DNA of 64,000 bases from JAWKWH01 sp040830725 (GCA_040830725.1 JBFOMG010000044.1:15554-79553), one strand, 5' to 3'; shown: positions 35,049-44,293, counted from the stretch's first letter. Notes: generated by a model from the sequence alone, not told the origin. Program-made: numbers and translations.

Positions 35049-35372
35049 ATGGCAACGGCCGACGATTTGACCAGAATTGCGCTTTCACTTGAGGGCACGG
35101 TTGCCGCGCCGCATTTCGAACGCACGGCTTTCAAGGTAAAACGGAATTACGCCACGCTTGCCGCCGACAGATTGACAGCAAACCTCAAACTGACGCCGGA
35201 CGAACAGGAACTTAAATGTCTCACCCATGGCGAGGCATTTACACCGGTTCCCAATGCCTGGGGCAAACAGGGCTGGACAACGGTCAATCTTGCCGCGTTG
35301 AATATCGAGGAACTGACCGCTGCACTGGAAATGGCCTGGCGGCACGCGCTGCCGAAAAACAAGCAGCGTTGA
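35049..35372 (+). CDS. MmcQ/YjbR-family protein
   Basis: This is a 107-residue small protein of the MmcQ/YjbR (DUF419) family, with a double-wing DNA-binding-like fold. Visible patterns are ALSLEGTVAAPHFERTAFKV and NAWGKQGWTTVNL. Family function is uncertain and no DNA target is known. It lies 24 bp after the second dehydrogenase and 30 bp before the transporter gene. Confidence 0.8.
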   Translation: MATADDLTRIALSLEGTVAAPHFERTAFKVKRNYATLAADRLTANLKLTPDEQELKCLTHGEAFTPVPNAWGKQGWTTVNLAALNIEELTAALEMAWRHALPKNKQR

Positions 35373-35402
35373 CGCCGACCGCCGCTCTGCTAAGCCTTGG
35401 CA

Positions 35403-36647
35403 ATGAGCGTATTGTTTTCCGCCACTCCAGGCACATCATCCGACATTGACGGCGCAACAGCATGGGTCCGCATGGCGGCGTGTCTGGTGCTTGCCACCAT
35501 GGGCGGAGCCGGCATGTGGTCCATGGTCGTCGTCCTTCCCGAAGTACAGGCAGAATTCGGGCTGGAACGCGGCACCGCATCCCTTGCCTACACGGCGGTC
35601 ATGTCGGGTTTTGCCGTTGGTAATCTTTTCTTTGGCAGGGCAATCGACCGGCTCGGCGCTGCCCTGCCCGTGGCAATTGGCTCCTGCATGTTGGCGTTGG
35701 GTTTCATCATCGGCTCGTTTGCGGGCGCCTATTGGCAATTTGTTGCCGTTCAGGGCCTGCTGATAGGCATCGGTTCAGCGGTCAGTTTTGGTCCCATGCT
35801 GGCCGACATCTCGCACTGGTTTCAAAAACGGCGCGGCATCGCCGTCACCGCGGTTGCCTGCGGCAACTATATTGCCGGTGTGCTGTGGCCGCTGGTCATG
35901 CAACCAATGCTGAATGCAGGCAGCTGGCGCTTTGCCTTTCTGTTGATGGGACTGATCTGCCTGGTGGTAAGCCTGCCGCTTGCGGCGATGCTGCGCCGCC
36001 CGTCGCCGCATCTGGCAGCCGCGGCAAACAAGAAGGTGGAGACCGGATTGTTGTCTGCCGGCGTTTCGCACAGAACGTTGCAGTGGATCCTGGTGTTGGC
36101 GGGCATTGGCTGTTGCGTGGCCATGTCGATGCCGCAAGTGCACATCGTCGCCTATTGTGTCGACCTCGGATTTGGCGTCGCGCGCGGCTCGGAAATGCTG
36201 GCCATCATGGCCAGTGCAGGCATCGTCTCGCGCCTGGTTTCCGGCGTGCTTGCCGACCGAATCGGCGGAATCAGGACATTGCTGATCGGATCAACAGGTC
36301 AGATGCTGGCGCTGTTTCTCTACCTGCCTTTTGACGGGCTGGTTTCACTGTATGTGGTCTCGCTGATTTTCGGCCTTTCGCAAGGCGGGATCGTGCCCAT
36401 GTATGCCATTGTCGTGCGCGAATACATGCCGGCGCGCGAAGCCGGCAGCCGGGTCGGTGTAGTCATCATGGCGACAATCGTCGGCATGGCGCTTGGTGGA
36501 TGGCTTTCGGGCGAAATCTACGACCTCACCGGCTCTTACCAAGCGGCCTTCATCAATGGTATTGCCTGGAACCTGGCCAATATGGCGATCATCGGCACCA
36601 TCCTTTGGCGCTCCCGGCCGCGGTCACCTGCAGGCGCAGCAGCTTAG
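35403..36647 (+). CDS. MFS transporter
   Basis: This 414-residue permease has about 12 transmembrane helices. The A-motif-like segment GNLFFGRAIDRLGA lies between helices 2 and 3, and a second half begins after a basic loop near residue 205. The style is that of the oxalate/formate and monocarboxylate antiporter branch (WSMVVVLPEVQAEFGLERGTAS). It probably imports the substrate of the operon. ATG 35403 is chosen over a TTG two codons upstream. Confidence 0.85.
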   Translation: MSVLFSATPGTSSDIDGATAWVRMAACLVLATMGGAGMWSMVVVLPEVQAEFGLERGTASLAYTAVMSGFAVGNLFFGRAIDRLGAALPVAIGSCMLALGFIIGSFAGAYWQFVAVQGLLIGIGSAVSFGPMLADISHWFQKRRGIAVTAVACGNYIAGVLWPLVMQPMLNAGSWRFAFLLMGLICLVVSLPLAAMLRRPSPHLAAAANKKVETGLLSAGVSHRTLQWILVLAGIGCCVAMSMPQVHIVAYCVDLGFGVARGSEMLAIMASAGIVSRLVSGVLADRIGGIRTLLIGSTGQMLALFLYLPFDGLVSLYVVSLIFGLSQGGIVPMYAIVVREYMPAREAGSRVGVVIMATIVGMALGGWLSGEIYDLTGSYQAAFINGIAWNLANMAIIGTILWRSRPRSPAGAAA

Positions 36648-36686
36648 CAACTGGACGGAATTTGCCGACCGCGATAGGTTTTCACC

Positions 36687-37676
36687 ATGCCGCGCGAAAA
36701 CCCCTATCGCCCGTTCACACCCGACCCCGAACAGATGGCCTGCGCGCCCGACGTTTCAGGCAACGTCGTCAACGGCCTGGGGGAGGCCACGAAACGAAAT
36801 CCGCGGCTGGTCTATTGGTCACCCGACCCTGACGACATTCCGCACGGCAAGCTGCAACGCTGGTTTTACGGCGTTGATCCGGGCAATCCCCACCTGAAAA
36901 AAGCGCGTGAATGGCGGGCAAAGGTCACCGACGTCCGGATGCCCGACGTTGCCCCTGAAGCGGCAGAACGCTCGCCGGACGAATGGAGCGAACTGCTGTC
37001 GCATTTCGTCGATGACGGCACCTGCGACATGACCGGCGTGGAGCAGATGTCACCCGACTGGGTCTACGAAGGCCGCCGTGTGGATTTCCGCAACATCATC
37101 GTCATCGGCGTGCAGCATGATTACGAGGAAATCGCCACGGCACCGCTGGCCACCGCCGGCGCCGAGGTCGTGCGCCAATATGGAAGGGCGATGGCTGCCG
37201 CGCTACACATCGCTGCCTGGCTGAGAGAGCAAGGCTGGGACGCCGAACCCGTCACCGGCCCGATGACCGGCAGCGTTGCCCTGATACCCCCTGCCCTGGC
37301 CTGCGGTTTCGGGGAACTTGGCAAACATAGCTCAATCATCAATCCGGAGTTTGGCGCCTCCTTCCGGCTGTCGGCCATCTTGACGGATGCGCCATTTGCC
37401 ACGACGCCGGCGCGGGAATTCGGTATCGATGATTTCTGCGCCGCCTGCCGCATCTGCGAGGATGCCTGCCCGCCCGAAGCGATTTTTCACGAGAAGCAAA
37501 TCGTGCGCGGCGAAACCAAGTGGTATGTCGACTTCGACAAATGCCTGCCGTTCTTCAATCAGACCCATGGCTGCGCGATTTGCATCGCCGAGTGCCCCTG
37601 GAGCCGGCCCGGCGTCGGTCTCAATCTGGCTGAAAAACTGGCACGAAAGGCCGAGCGGCAGGCAAAAAGCGAATAA
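36687..37676 (+). CDS. 4Fe-4S protein, reductive-dehalogenase/QueG-like
   Basis: This 329-residue protein has two cluster motifs near the C-terminus: CAACRICEDACP (C-x2-C-x2-C-x3-CP) and, after CLPFFNQTHG, CAICIAECPW (C-x2-C-x3-CPW). The spacing and CPW ending match epoxyqueuosine reductases and reductive dehalogenases, which use a corrinoid; the N-terminal part would form the cobalamin-binding domain. No Tat signal is visible, so it is cytoplasmic. It is the last gene of the demethylation operon. Corrinoid use and substrate are inference. Confidence 0.7.
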   Translation: MPRENPYRPFTPDPEQMACAPDVSGNVVNGLGEATKRNPRLVYWSPDPDDIPHGKLQRWFYGVDPGNPHLKKAREWRAKVTDVRMPDVAPEAAERSPDEWSELLSHFVDDGTCDMTGVEQMSPDWVYEGRRVDFRNIIVIGVQHDYEEIATAPLATAGAEVVRQYGRAMAAALHIAAWLREQGWDAEPVTGPMTGSVALIPPALACGFGELGKHSSIINPEFGASFRLSAILTDAPFATTPAREFGIDDFCAACRICEDACPPEAIFHEKQIVRGETKWYVDFDKCLPFFNQTHGCAICIAECPWSRPGVGLNLAEKLARKAERQAKSE

Positions 37677-37686
37677 TCTTCGTCGG

Positions 37687-38127
37687 TTACAGCCGTTTGG
37701 ACATGTGAACCTTGTTGCCGGTACGGCCGGTCTCTACCCATCCGAGATGGGTATAAAGGGCGATGTTTTCCGGCATTTTCACGTGCGTGCTCAGGTGGAG
37801 TTCGCCCATACTGTGCTCACGGCAAAATCGCTCCGCAATATCAATCAGTTTCCGGCCAATCCCCCTCCCGGCGTGACCGGGATCAACAGCCAGATTGGTC
37901 AGAATGGCCCGATTCTCCACCACAGTGACAAAGATGCCGCCAACAATCGCATTTTCAAGTTCAGCAACCCACACCTTGTGCTGCCGGATATCCTCATCGA
38001 CGCCTTCCGACACCGGTGGAAGATCTTCAAGCCGCGCCCGATAAGGCTGATAGGCAGCATCGATGACGCGGACGAGATCCTGTGCGTCAGCGAGAGCTGC
38101 GTTTCTGATCTTGGGTGCATTCGTCAT
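37687..38127 (-). CDS. GNAT-family N-acetyltransferase
   Basis: This 146-residue acetyltransferase has the acetyl-CoA loop VDPGHAGRGIGRKLID and flanking strands (LTNLAV, ELHLSTHV, MPENIALYTHLGWVETGRT). The substrate is unknown. ATG 38125-38127, preceded by GGAAGCG, gives the normal domain start. It is convergent with the preceding operon, separated by 10 bp. Confidence 0.87.
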   Translation of the reverse strand: MTNAPKIRNAALADAQDLVRVIDAAYQPYRARLEDLPPVSEGVDEDIRQHKVWVAELENAIVGGIFVTVVENRAILTNLAVDPGHAGRGIGRKLIDIAERFCREHSMGELHLSTHVKMPENIALYTHLGWVETGRTGNKVHMSKRL

Positions 38128-38174
38128 GTCGCTTCCGGATGGCCGAATAATCTGAATTCTACCATTAAAACTAA

Positions 38175-38207
38175 TCGGGGGCGCCGTCTGGCGCCCCCGA
38201 ATTTTCA
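38175..38207 (-). terminator. Terminator of the FGase-TRAP operon
   Basis: A perfect 11-bp stem (TCGGGGGCGCC / GGCGCCCCCGA) with loop GTCT lies 20-50 bp downstream of the dctP stop on the minus strand. Only a weak T tract follows in that direction. Confidence 0.75.
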
Positions 38208-38228
38208 TTGAGACATTCAACCTGTCCG

Positions 38229-39263
38229 TCACGAATAACGGTAAGGTCTTCCCGCCTTGGCCATGTCGGCATTGTATTTGCGGAAAATCTCAACGACTTT
38301 CGCCTTGGTCTCCGACTCAGAGGCAATCTCGTCCCAGAACTTCACTGCGGCATCTTCCACCTGCTGCCATTCGCTATCGGGAATGGAGGTCAGCTGCATC
38401 TTGGTGCCATTGACGCGCAGACTGGCTTCACCACCCCAGTACCACCATTGGCGATAGTAGTGGCTTTGGTCAAAGCAAACGCGCATCAGTTCCTTCAGAT
38501 TTTCCGGCACCTCATTCCAGCGCTCCTGGTTGGCAAAGAAATGGCCGATCCAGGCGCCTGAAATGTTGTTGGTCAGGAAGTAGTTGGTCACGTCGGCCCA
38601 GCCCACCGTGTAGTCTTCGGTAATGCCCGACCAGGCCACACCGTCGAGTTCACCTGTCTGTACGGCAACTTCGATGTCTTCCCAGGGCAGCGTCACCGGC
38701 ACGACGCCGAACTGGCTTAAAAAACGCCCGGCTGTCGGGAAGGTGAAGACGCGCTTACCCTTAAGATCGGCGAGACTGTTGATCGGATCCTTGGTGGCAA
38801 AATGGCACGGATCCCAGGAACCGGCGGAAATGTGCTGGACGCCGACTTTTGCGTATTCGGCTTCCCAGATTTCTTTCAGGCCGTATTGGTTGAACAGTAC
38901 CGGCACGTCGAGCGAATAGCGCGATGCGAACGGAAAATATCCGCCGAACACGGTCACTTCCGTCGGTGATGCCATGGAATCATCGTCCGATTGAACGGCA
39001 TCGATCGTTCCCGCCTGCATAGCGCGGAACAGTTCTTCCGTCGGCACGAGCTGGTTCGACAGATAGAGTTCGATCTCCATCTGGTCACCCGCAATTTTGT
39101 TGAAGCTGTCGATCGCCGGCTTGACCACATGATCCGACAGAGGTGCACCAGCATAACTCTGCAGCCGCCATTTGATCTTGGATTGGGCAATGGCTGGTGT
39201 GGCGAGTGCCGCGGCCGGAGCAGCAACTGCGGCTCCTTTGATAAATGTGCGTCTTGTGGTCAT
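38229..39263 (-). CDS. TRAP transporter substrate-binding protein (DctP)
   Basis: This 344-residue periplasmic solute receptor has a twin-arginine signal TTRRTFIKGAAVAAPA with cleavage near AIAQ (about 27). It then shows the DctP fold (WRLQSYAGAPLSDHVVKPAID, GELDGVAWSG, NNISGAWIGHFF). The style matches the 2-oxoacid/mannitol/chloroaromatic branch of TRAP receptors. ATG 39263 follows GGGAG. It is the last gene of the operon FGase-dctQ-dctM-dctP. Confidence 0.9.
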   Translation of the reverse strand: MTTRRTFIKGAAVAAPAAALATPAIAQSKIKWRLQSYAGAPLSDHVVKPAIDSFNKIAGDQMEIELYLSNQLVPTEELFRAMQAGTIDAVQSDDDSMASPTEVTVFGGYFPFASRYSLDVPVLFNQYGLKEIWEAEYAKVGVQHISAGSWDPCHFATKDPINSLADLKGKRVFTFPTAGRFLSQFGVVPVTLPWEDIEVAVQTGELDGVAWSGITEDYTVGWADVTNYFLTNNISGAWIGHFFANQERWNEVPENLKELMRVCFDQSHYYRQWWYWGGEASLRVNGTKMQLTSIPDSEWQQVEDAAVKFWDEIASESETKAKVVEIFRKYNADMAKAGRPYRYS

Positions 39264-39318
39264 GGTGTTCTCCCTTTTTGTTGTCAACTTCGAACTTGAT
39301 TTCCCGCAATATCGGATC

Positions 39319-40659
39319 TCATTGCCGGTAAATGTAGTCGGGCAGCCACAGTGCGATTTGCGGAAACAGGATGATGATTGTCAGCGCCAGGATCATCACG
39401 CCAACAAACGGGATGATCGAGGTGTAGATATCCTTCAGGGTGATTTCAGGCGGCGCCATGGCCCGCATCAGGAACAGATTGTAGCCGAATGGCGGTGTCA
39501 TGTAGGCGATCTGAGTGGTGATCGTGTAGAGAACGCCGTACCAGATCAGCACCTCGTTGCGAGGCAGGCCGAAATCCAACTGTGCAACCAGCGGAATGTA
39601 TAGCGGCGCGACGATGACCAGCATCGCGGTATCGTCCAGAAATGTCCCCATGATCAGGAATGAGGCCTGCATCAGGATCAAGATGATCCACGGGTTGAGG
39701 CCAAGCTGTTCGGTGAACAAATTGTCGATCGCCCGGACAGCGCCCAGGCCGTCAAAGACGGCACCGAAGCCGAGTGCAGCCAGAATGATCCACATGAACA
39801 TGCAGGAAATCGCCAGCGTCTGCCGCACCGACACCTCAAACACGTCCCTGGTCATCCGGCCCTTGATCACAGCTGCGAAAAACGCCGTCAGTGCACCAAC
39901 CGCGGACGATTCGACCAGGCTGGTCCATCCATTGACGAACGGCACCATCATGACCGCGAAGATGAGCACCGGCAGAAGGCCGGCCCGCAGCAGCCGCAGT
40001 TTCTCGGCCATCGGGACGTTGCGTTCCTCCTTGGGCAGCACCGGGCCCAAATGCGGTTGCAAGCGGCAGCGGATGGCGATGTAGAGGATGAACATTGCGG
40101 CCATCATCAAACCGGGAAGAACACCTGCGAGCCACAGTTGCCCGACGGGCTGGCGCGCGATCATGGCGTAAAGCACCAGTACAACGGATGGCGGCACAAG
40201 AATGCCAAGCGAAGACCCCGCCTGGATCACCCCTGTCACCATGCGCTTGTCATAACCACGGCGTAACAGTTCCGGCAATGCGATAGTCGCCCCGATCGCC
40301 ATGCCGGCGACTGACAACCCGTTCATCGCCGATATGAGCACCATCAGGCCGATGGTGCCGATTGCCAGACCGCCATGCACCGGTCCCATCCAGACATGGA
40401 ACATTTTGTAGAGGTCGTCGGCGATGCGGCTTTCCGACAGCACATAACCCATGAAGATGAACATCGGCAGGGTCAGCAACGGATACCATTTCATCAGCTT
40501 CATTGCTGCAGAGAACGGTATGTTGGAGCCACCCGTTCCCCAGAGCATCAGGGCAGCGATGGCAGCGATACCCCCAATTGCACCGAAAACGCGCTGGCCG
40601 GTGAACAGCATCAGCATCATCGATGAAAACATCAGGATCGCGATCATCTCGTAGGACAT
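39319..40659 (-). CDS. TRAP transporter large permease (DctM)
   Basis: This 446-residue multispanning permease has DctM signatures FIFMGYVLSESRIADDL, GSSLGILVPPSVVLVLYA and FLIMGTFLDDTAMLVIVAPLY. The ATG shares its A with the dctQ TGA (TGATG overlap), showing coupled translation. It drives Na+-coupled solute uptake with DctQ and DctP. Confidence 0.93.
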   Translation of the reverse strand: MSYEMIAILMFSSMMLMLFTGQRVFGAIGGIAAIAALMLWGTGGSNIPFSAAMKLMKWYPLLTLPMFIFMGYVLSESRIADDLYKMFHVWMGPVHGGLAIGTIGLMVLISAMNGLSVAGMAIGATIALPELLRRGYDKRMVTGVIQAGSSLGILVPPSVVLVLYAMIARQPVGQLWLAGVLPGLMMAAMFILYIAIRCRLQPHLGPVLPKEERNVPMAEKLRLLRAGLLPVLIFAVMMVPFVNGWTSLVESSAVGALTAFFAAVIKGRMTRDVFEVSVRQTLAISCMFMWIILAALGFGAVFDGLGAVRAIDNLFTEQLGLNPWIILILMQASFLIMGTFLDDTAMLVIVAPLYIPLVAQLDFGLPRNEVLIWYGVLYTITTQIAYMTPPFGYNLFLMRAMAPPEITLKDIYTSIIPFVGVMILALTIIILFPQIALWLPDYIYRQ

Positions 40660-41165
40660 CAGATTTCGTCCCCGCGGATTTTCGCAATGTCCTTGATGAG
40701 CTCGGAGATGGCCTGCAGCAGCATCAACACAAAGCCGACGCACATGATCACCTTGATTGGCCACAGATAGGGCCGCCAGGCCGTCGGGCTGCGTTCATTG
40801 TACTGGAAGGAATAGGTAGTGCTGTCGATTGCCCCGTAAAGCAAAACGCCGAGATAGAAGAGCAACAGGAAAACGGTGAAGGTGTCAAACCAGGCTTTCT
40901 TGCGGTCGGTAAAGCTGCCGTAGAACAAATCCATGCGCACATTCGATCCCAGCTGGATCGAGTAAGGCCCGCCAAGAATATAGTAGGCGACCATGGCGAA
41001 CTGCGCCATCTCCAGGGTCCATAGCGATGGCAGGAAAAACGTTTTGGATATGGATGACCACAGCAGAATGGCCGCCATGGCGAAAATGCCGTACATGATG
41101 AACCGGCCGATCCGGTAGTTTACCGCGTCGACAAAACGCACATATTGGCGGGCTAGGCGCGGCAA
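40659..41165 (-). CDS. TRAP transporter small permease (DctQ)
   Basis: This 168-residue protein has four transmembrane helices, with the DctQ pattern GPYSIQLGSNVRMDLFY in the middle. It starts at TTG 41163-41165 inside the end of the amidohydrolase gene (13-nt overlap); a GTG nine codons in is an alternative. Confidence 0.88.
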   Translation of the reverse strand: MPRLARQYVRFVDAVNYRIGRFIMYGIFAMAAILLWSSISKTFFLPSLWTLEMAQFAMVAYYILGGPYSIQLGSNVRMDLFYGSFTDRKKAWFDTFTVFLLLFYLGVLLYGAIDSTTYSFQYNERSPTAWRPYLWPIKVIMCVGFVLMLLQAISELIKDIAKIRGDEI

Positions 41166-41956
41166 CGGTCTGTCTCCGTTTTCAGGTCGAAACCATTTGC
41201 CTCGAGCGCTTCAATCAGCCAGCAGCAAAGCAGCTCTGCCACTTCGCGCTGTTGCTCAGGTGTCTCCAACAGGTTGTTGGCCACTTCAAGCATGACATTT
41301 GGCAATCCGTTTTCAATGCCGTGCAGCTTCAGTGTGTGGGTCACGCCATCTCGCGGGCCGTAAGGCTGGTTGCGGCTGGTTTTGAATGCCCCTTCGCGTT
41401 CCGCCACATCGAGCATGACATCCGCAAGCTTTGCATCCGTGTCGTGCACAATGCCGATTTCAACGTCTCGCCGCTTTCCCATATAGACCGGTGTGAAACT
41501 GTGAACTGTTACCAGTGCGGTTTGTGTACCGCGCCGGCGGAGGATTTCACCGGCGACTGTGCGCCGGAAAGGCTCATATGTCCGCTCTACCCTTTCCCGC
41601 CTTTGCGATTCGGTCAGGCCAATATTGCCGGGAATTGCAATCCTCTCGCTTTGGTCCAAAATAGCCGCCGGTGATTCCGGTGGCCGGTTACAATCATAGA
41701 CCAGCCGGGAAACCGTACCTGCGACAAGCGTGGCATCAAGAAACTCGCTCATTTGCTTTGCCAGCGGCAGCGCTCCCGGGTCCCATGCTGCATGGCTGCC
41801 GGAGGATTCCGGGGTCAGGCCCAAATTCACATATCGCGGCGGGATACGGTTCGAGGCGTGTTCGCAAACGAGCAGGACAGGTGAACCGCCGGCAGGGTTG
41901 AGGATTTCGGCCGAAGGCTCTTCGTTTTTGTTTTCCTTGGCGAACAAACTGACCAA
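41153..41956 (-). CDS. N-formylglutamate amidohydrolase family protein
   Basis: This 267-residue FGase-family zinc hydrolase has VLLVCEHASNRIPPRY, HAAWDPGALPLA, LVYDCNRPPESPAA and TVHSFTPVYMG. The family removes formyl or acyl groups from N-formylglutamate and related compounds. Here it is the first gene of a TRAP operon rather than part of a hut cluster, so the imported solute may be an N-acyl amino acid. TTG 41954-41956 follows GGGAGG. Confidence 0.88.
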   Translation of the reverse strand: MVSLFAKENKNEEPSAEILNPAGGSPVLLVCEHASNRIPPRYVNLGLTPESSGSHAAWDPGALPLAKQMSEFLDATLVAGTVSRLVYDCNRPPESPAAILDQSERIAIPGNIGLTESQRRERVERTYEPFRRTVAGEILRRRGTQTALVTVHSFTPVYMGKRRDVEIGIVHDTDAKLADVMLDVAEREGAFKTSRNQPYGPRDGVTHTLKLHGIENGLPNVMLEVANNLLETPEQQREVAELLCCWLIEALEANGFDLKTETDRCRA

Positions 41957-42004
41957 TCCGACCTCCCTCGAAAGGAAGTTTCTGAAAAAGGCTTGTGGTC
42001 GTCA

Positions 42005-42024
42005 ATGAAATTTTGAAAATTTTT
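42005..42024. promoter_or_regulatory. Candidate RpiR operator in divergent promoter
   Basis: The AT-rich sequence ATGAAATTTTGAAAATTTTT lies between the FGase-TRAP operon and the rpiR-like gene, with GAAATTTT and GAAAATTT in direct and partly inverted array. Its position suits a divergent operator; binding is inferred. Confidence 0.35.
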
Positions 42025-42061
42025 CTTCACGACGACAATTGATGTTGATAAAATTTACAAA

Positions 42062-42931
42062 ATGAGCTCTGCCGAAACCATAGCCGACCGGTTGAACCGC
42101 CAGTTGAACAGCCTGACGCGCGCCGAGCGGCAACTTGCCCATTTCATGTTGGAGAACTATCCGGTCTCCGGTCTCGGGTCGATCACCGCAATTGCGCGAA
42201 GCGCCGGCGTTTCCACGCCAACGGTTGCGCGCATGGTGCAGAAACTCGGTTTCAAGGGTTTTCCGGCATTCAAGGCAGAACTTCGCCGCGAACTGCAGGA
42301 AAAGATATCCGATCCCATAGAACGGCGCGAAACCTGGGCCGACAAGGCACCGGACAGTCATGTTCTGAACCGGTTCACCGAGGCGGCGACGGAGAATATT
42401 CGCGGTTCATTGGCGCAAATTCCAGCCGAAACCTTCGACGAGTGTGTAGAGCTGCTTGCTGATCCCGAACGGCGGATACACATTGCAGGCGGCCGCGTGA
42501 CCGGGGCGTTGGCCGAGTACATGTTCCTGCACCTGCAAATGGTGCGTGACGGAGTCGTCCACATCAAGGCGACGGCCAATTCCTGGCCGCACTATCTTCT
42601 GGATGTGCAACCGGGTCACGTCATGGTGGTTTTCGACATTCGGCGCTACGAGAACGGAACCCTGAAACTGGCTGAAATAGCCAGGGAAAAGGGCGCTGAC
42701 ATCGTGCTGTTCACCGACCAGTGGCGCTCTCCGATTCATAAACTTGCGCGGCTGTGCTTCGCCACCAGAACCACAGTGCCCTCGGCCTGGGATTCGTCCA
42801 TCGCAACGCTTCTGCTGATCGAAACGCTCATAGCAGCGGTCCAGGAAAAACGTTGGGGAACGTCGCGCAGCCGGGTCGAGGCGCTGGAAGAGATGTTTGA
42901 CCGAACCCGGCTGTTCCGCAAATTCACATAG
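42062..42931 (+). CDS. MurR/RpiR-family transcriptional regulator
   Basis: This 289-residue regulator has an N-terminal HTH (about 15-75, SITAIARSAGVSTPTVARMVQKLGF is characteristic) and a C-terminal SIS sugar-phosphate-type sensor (about 130-260, RRIHIAGGRVTGALAEYM). It is divergent from the FGase-TRAP operon, which it probably controls. Confidence 0.9.
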   Translation: MSSAETIADRLNRQLNSLTRAERQLAHFMLENYPVSGLGSITAIARSAGVSTPTVARMVQKLGFKGFPAFKAELRRELQEKISDPIERRETWADKAPDSHVLNRFTEAATENIRGSLAQIPAETFDECVELLADPERRIHIAGGRVTGALAEYMFLHLQMVRDGVVHIKATANSWPHYLLDVQPGHVMVVFDIRRYENGTLKLAEIAREKGADIVLFTDQWRSPIHKLARLCFATRTTVPSAWDSSIATLLLIETLIAAVQEKRWGTSRSRVEALEEMFDRTRLFRKFT

Positions 42932-42948
42932 TGGCCAGCGGCAGCGCT

Positions 42949-44229
42949 TCAGCCCATGGCCGTGATCGCCAGCCCAAGCGACGCCGATATCGCCAGAACC
43001 GTCAGCATGCCCAAATGAAGGCGGAGCAGCAACACTGCAGCAATGAAGGCAAGTGCGAGCACCCGCCAATCCAGCGAAGCCAACTCAGGCAACCACAGGG
43101 ACAATGGTCCGATGGCAACTTGATTCACGCTGCCAAAGAAGACGTGAAGGCCGAACCAGATTGACAGATTGAGGATTACCCCGACAACGGCAGCGGTAAT
43201 TGCCGACAGCGCCGCTGTCAGGCGTGGCTGGGCGCTTATTCGTTCGATATAGGGCGCACCGGCGAATATCCAAAGAAAGCATGGAACGAACGTCACCCAA
43301 AGAGTAAGCGCTGCCCCGGCAATGCCATACCATAGTCCTCCCTGCCGGTGCGCGGAGACAAACCCCACAAACTCGGTCACCAGAATGAGTGGACCCGGCG
43401 TGGATTCAGCGAGGCCCAGCCCGTCGAGCATTTCACCGGCATTCAGCCATCCGAATTCGCCGACGACTTGCTGTGCCATATAGGCCAACACCGCATATGC
43501 TCCGCCGAAGGTCACCACTGCAAGCTTGGAAAAGAACGTCGCGATATCCGCAAAAACCTGCGGGGCGCCGAACACGGCAAGGCCAGCAACAGGCAGCCAC
43601 CACAATACCATCCACGAGAAGATCGTTGCGAGGGTTCTGGAGAAGACGGGCGGCTTTTCGCGATGAAGGGAATTCTGCTCAGCATCGCCGGCTTTGAGGA
43701 ACACTGCACCATAAAGCGCGGCGATGGCGATGATTAGCGGAAACGGAACCGCGAAAATGAAAATCGCCAAGAATGCCAGTATAGCGATGAGATAGTGCTG
43801 AACCTGCCCAAGTGCTTTGCGCGATATACGCAACAGGGCTTCGACAACAATCACCAATACCGCCGCCTTGATGCCAAGAAATATCGCATCCACAGCTGGA
43901 AGCCGGGCATATGCGGCATAAACCGCAGCCAGGGCCAAAATGACCAGAGAACCGGGAAGCACAAACAGCAGCCCGGCGATCAGCCCACCTGAAATGCCGT
44001 GTATCCTCCAGCCGGAATAGGTTGCCAGTTGCATTGCTTCCGGCCCCGGCAGCAGCATGCAAAAACCCAGCGCGTTGGTGAATTCCCGTTCGCCGAGCCA
44101 GCGTTTCTCTTCGACGAGAACACGATGCATGAGAGCAATCTGGGCGGCCGGACCGCCGAACGACAAGACGCCAATGCGCAGAAACGTCGCAATCAGCTCC
44201 CGCCGGTTTATGCCTGACGTGTCAGCCAT
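42949..44229 (-). CDS. chrA: Chromate transporter ChrA (long form)
   Basis: This 426-residue CHR-family exporter has the duplicated domain pattern. The first half has FLRIGVLSFGGPAAQIALMH and CMLLPGPEAMQLATYSGWR. The second has FFSKLAVVTFGGAYAVLAYM and GLGLAESTPGPLILVTEFVGF. It confers chromate efflux in characterised members. It is a single gene, convergent with the RpiR gene. Confidence 0.93.
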   Translation of the reverse strand: MADTSGINRRELIATFLRIGVLSFGGPAAQIALMHRVLVEEKRWLGEREFTNALGFCMLLPGPEAMQLATYSGWRIHGISGGLIAGLLFVLPGSLVILALAAVYAAYARLPAVDAIFLGIKAAVLVIVVEALLRISRKALGQVQHYLIAILAFLAIFIFAVPFPLIIAIAALYGAVFLKAGDAEQNSLHREKPPVFSRTLATIFSWMVLWWLPVAGLAVFGAPQVFADIATFFSKLAVVTFGGAYAVLAYMAQQVVGEFGWLNAGEMLDGLGLAESTPGPLILVTEFVGFVSAHRQGGLWYGIAGAALTLWVTFVPCFLWIFAGAPYIERISAQPRLTAALSAITAAVVGVILNLSIWFGLHVFFGSVNQVAIGPLSLWLPELASLDWRVLALAFIAAVLLLRLHLGMLTVLAISASLGLAITAMG

Positions 44230-44241
44230 TTCTCAGCCATG

Positions 44242-44271
44242 AAAAAACCCGCCACGACAGCCGCAGCGGGT
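44242..44271 (-). terminator. Terminator after the OmpA-family lipoprotein gene
   Basis: On the minus strand a stem ACCCGC / GCGGGT with a 13-nt loop is followed directly by six T. It lies 23-52 bp beyond the lipoprotein stop. Confidence 0.8.
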
Positions 44272-44293
44272 ATCTTCAAATTGAGATGTGAAC

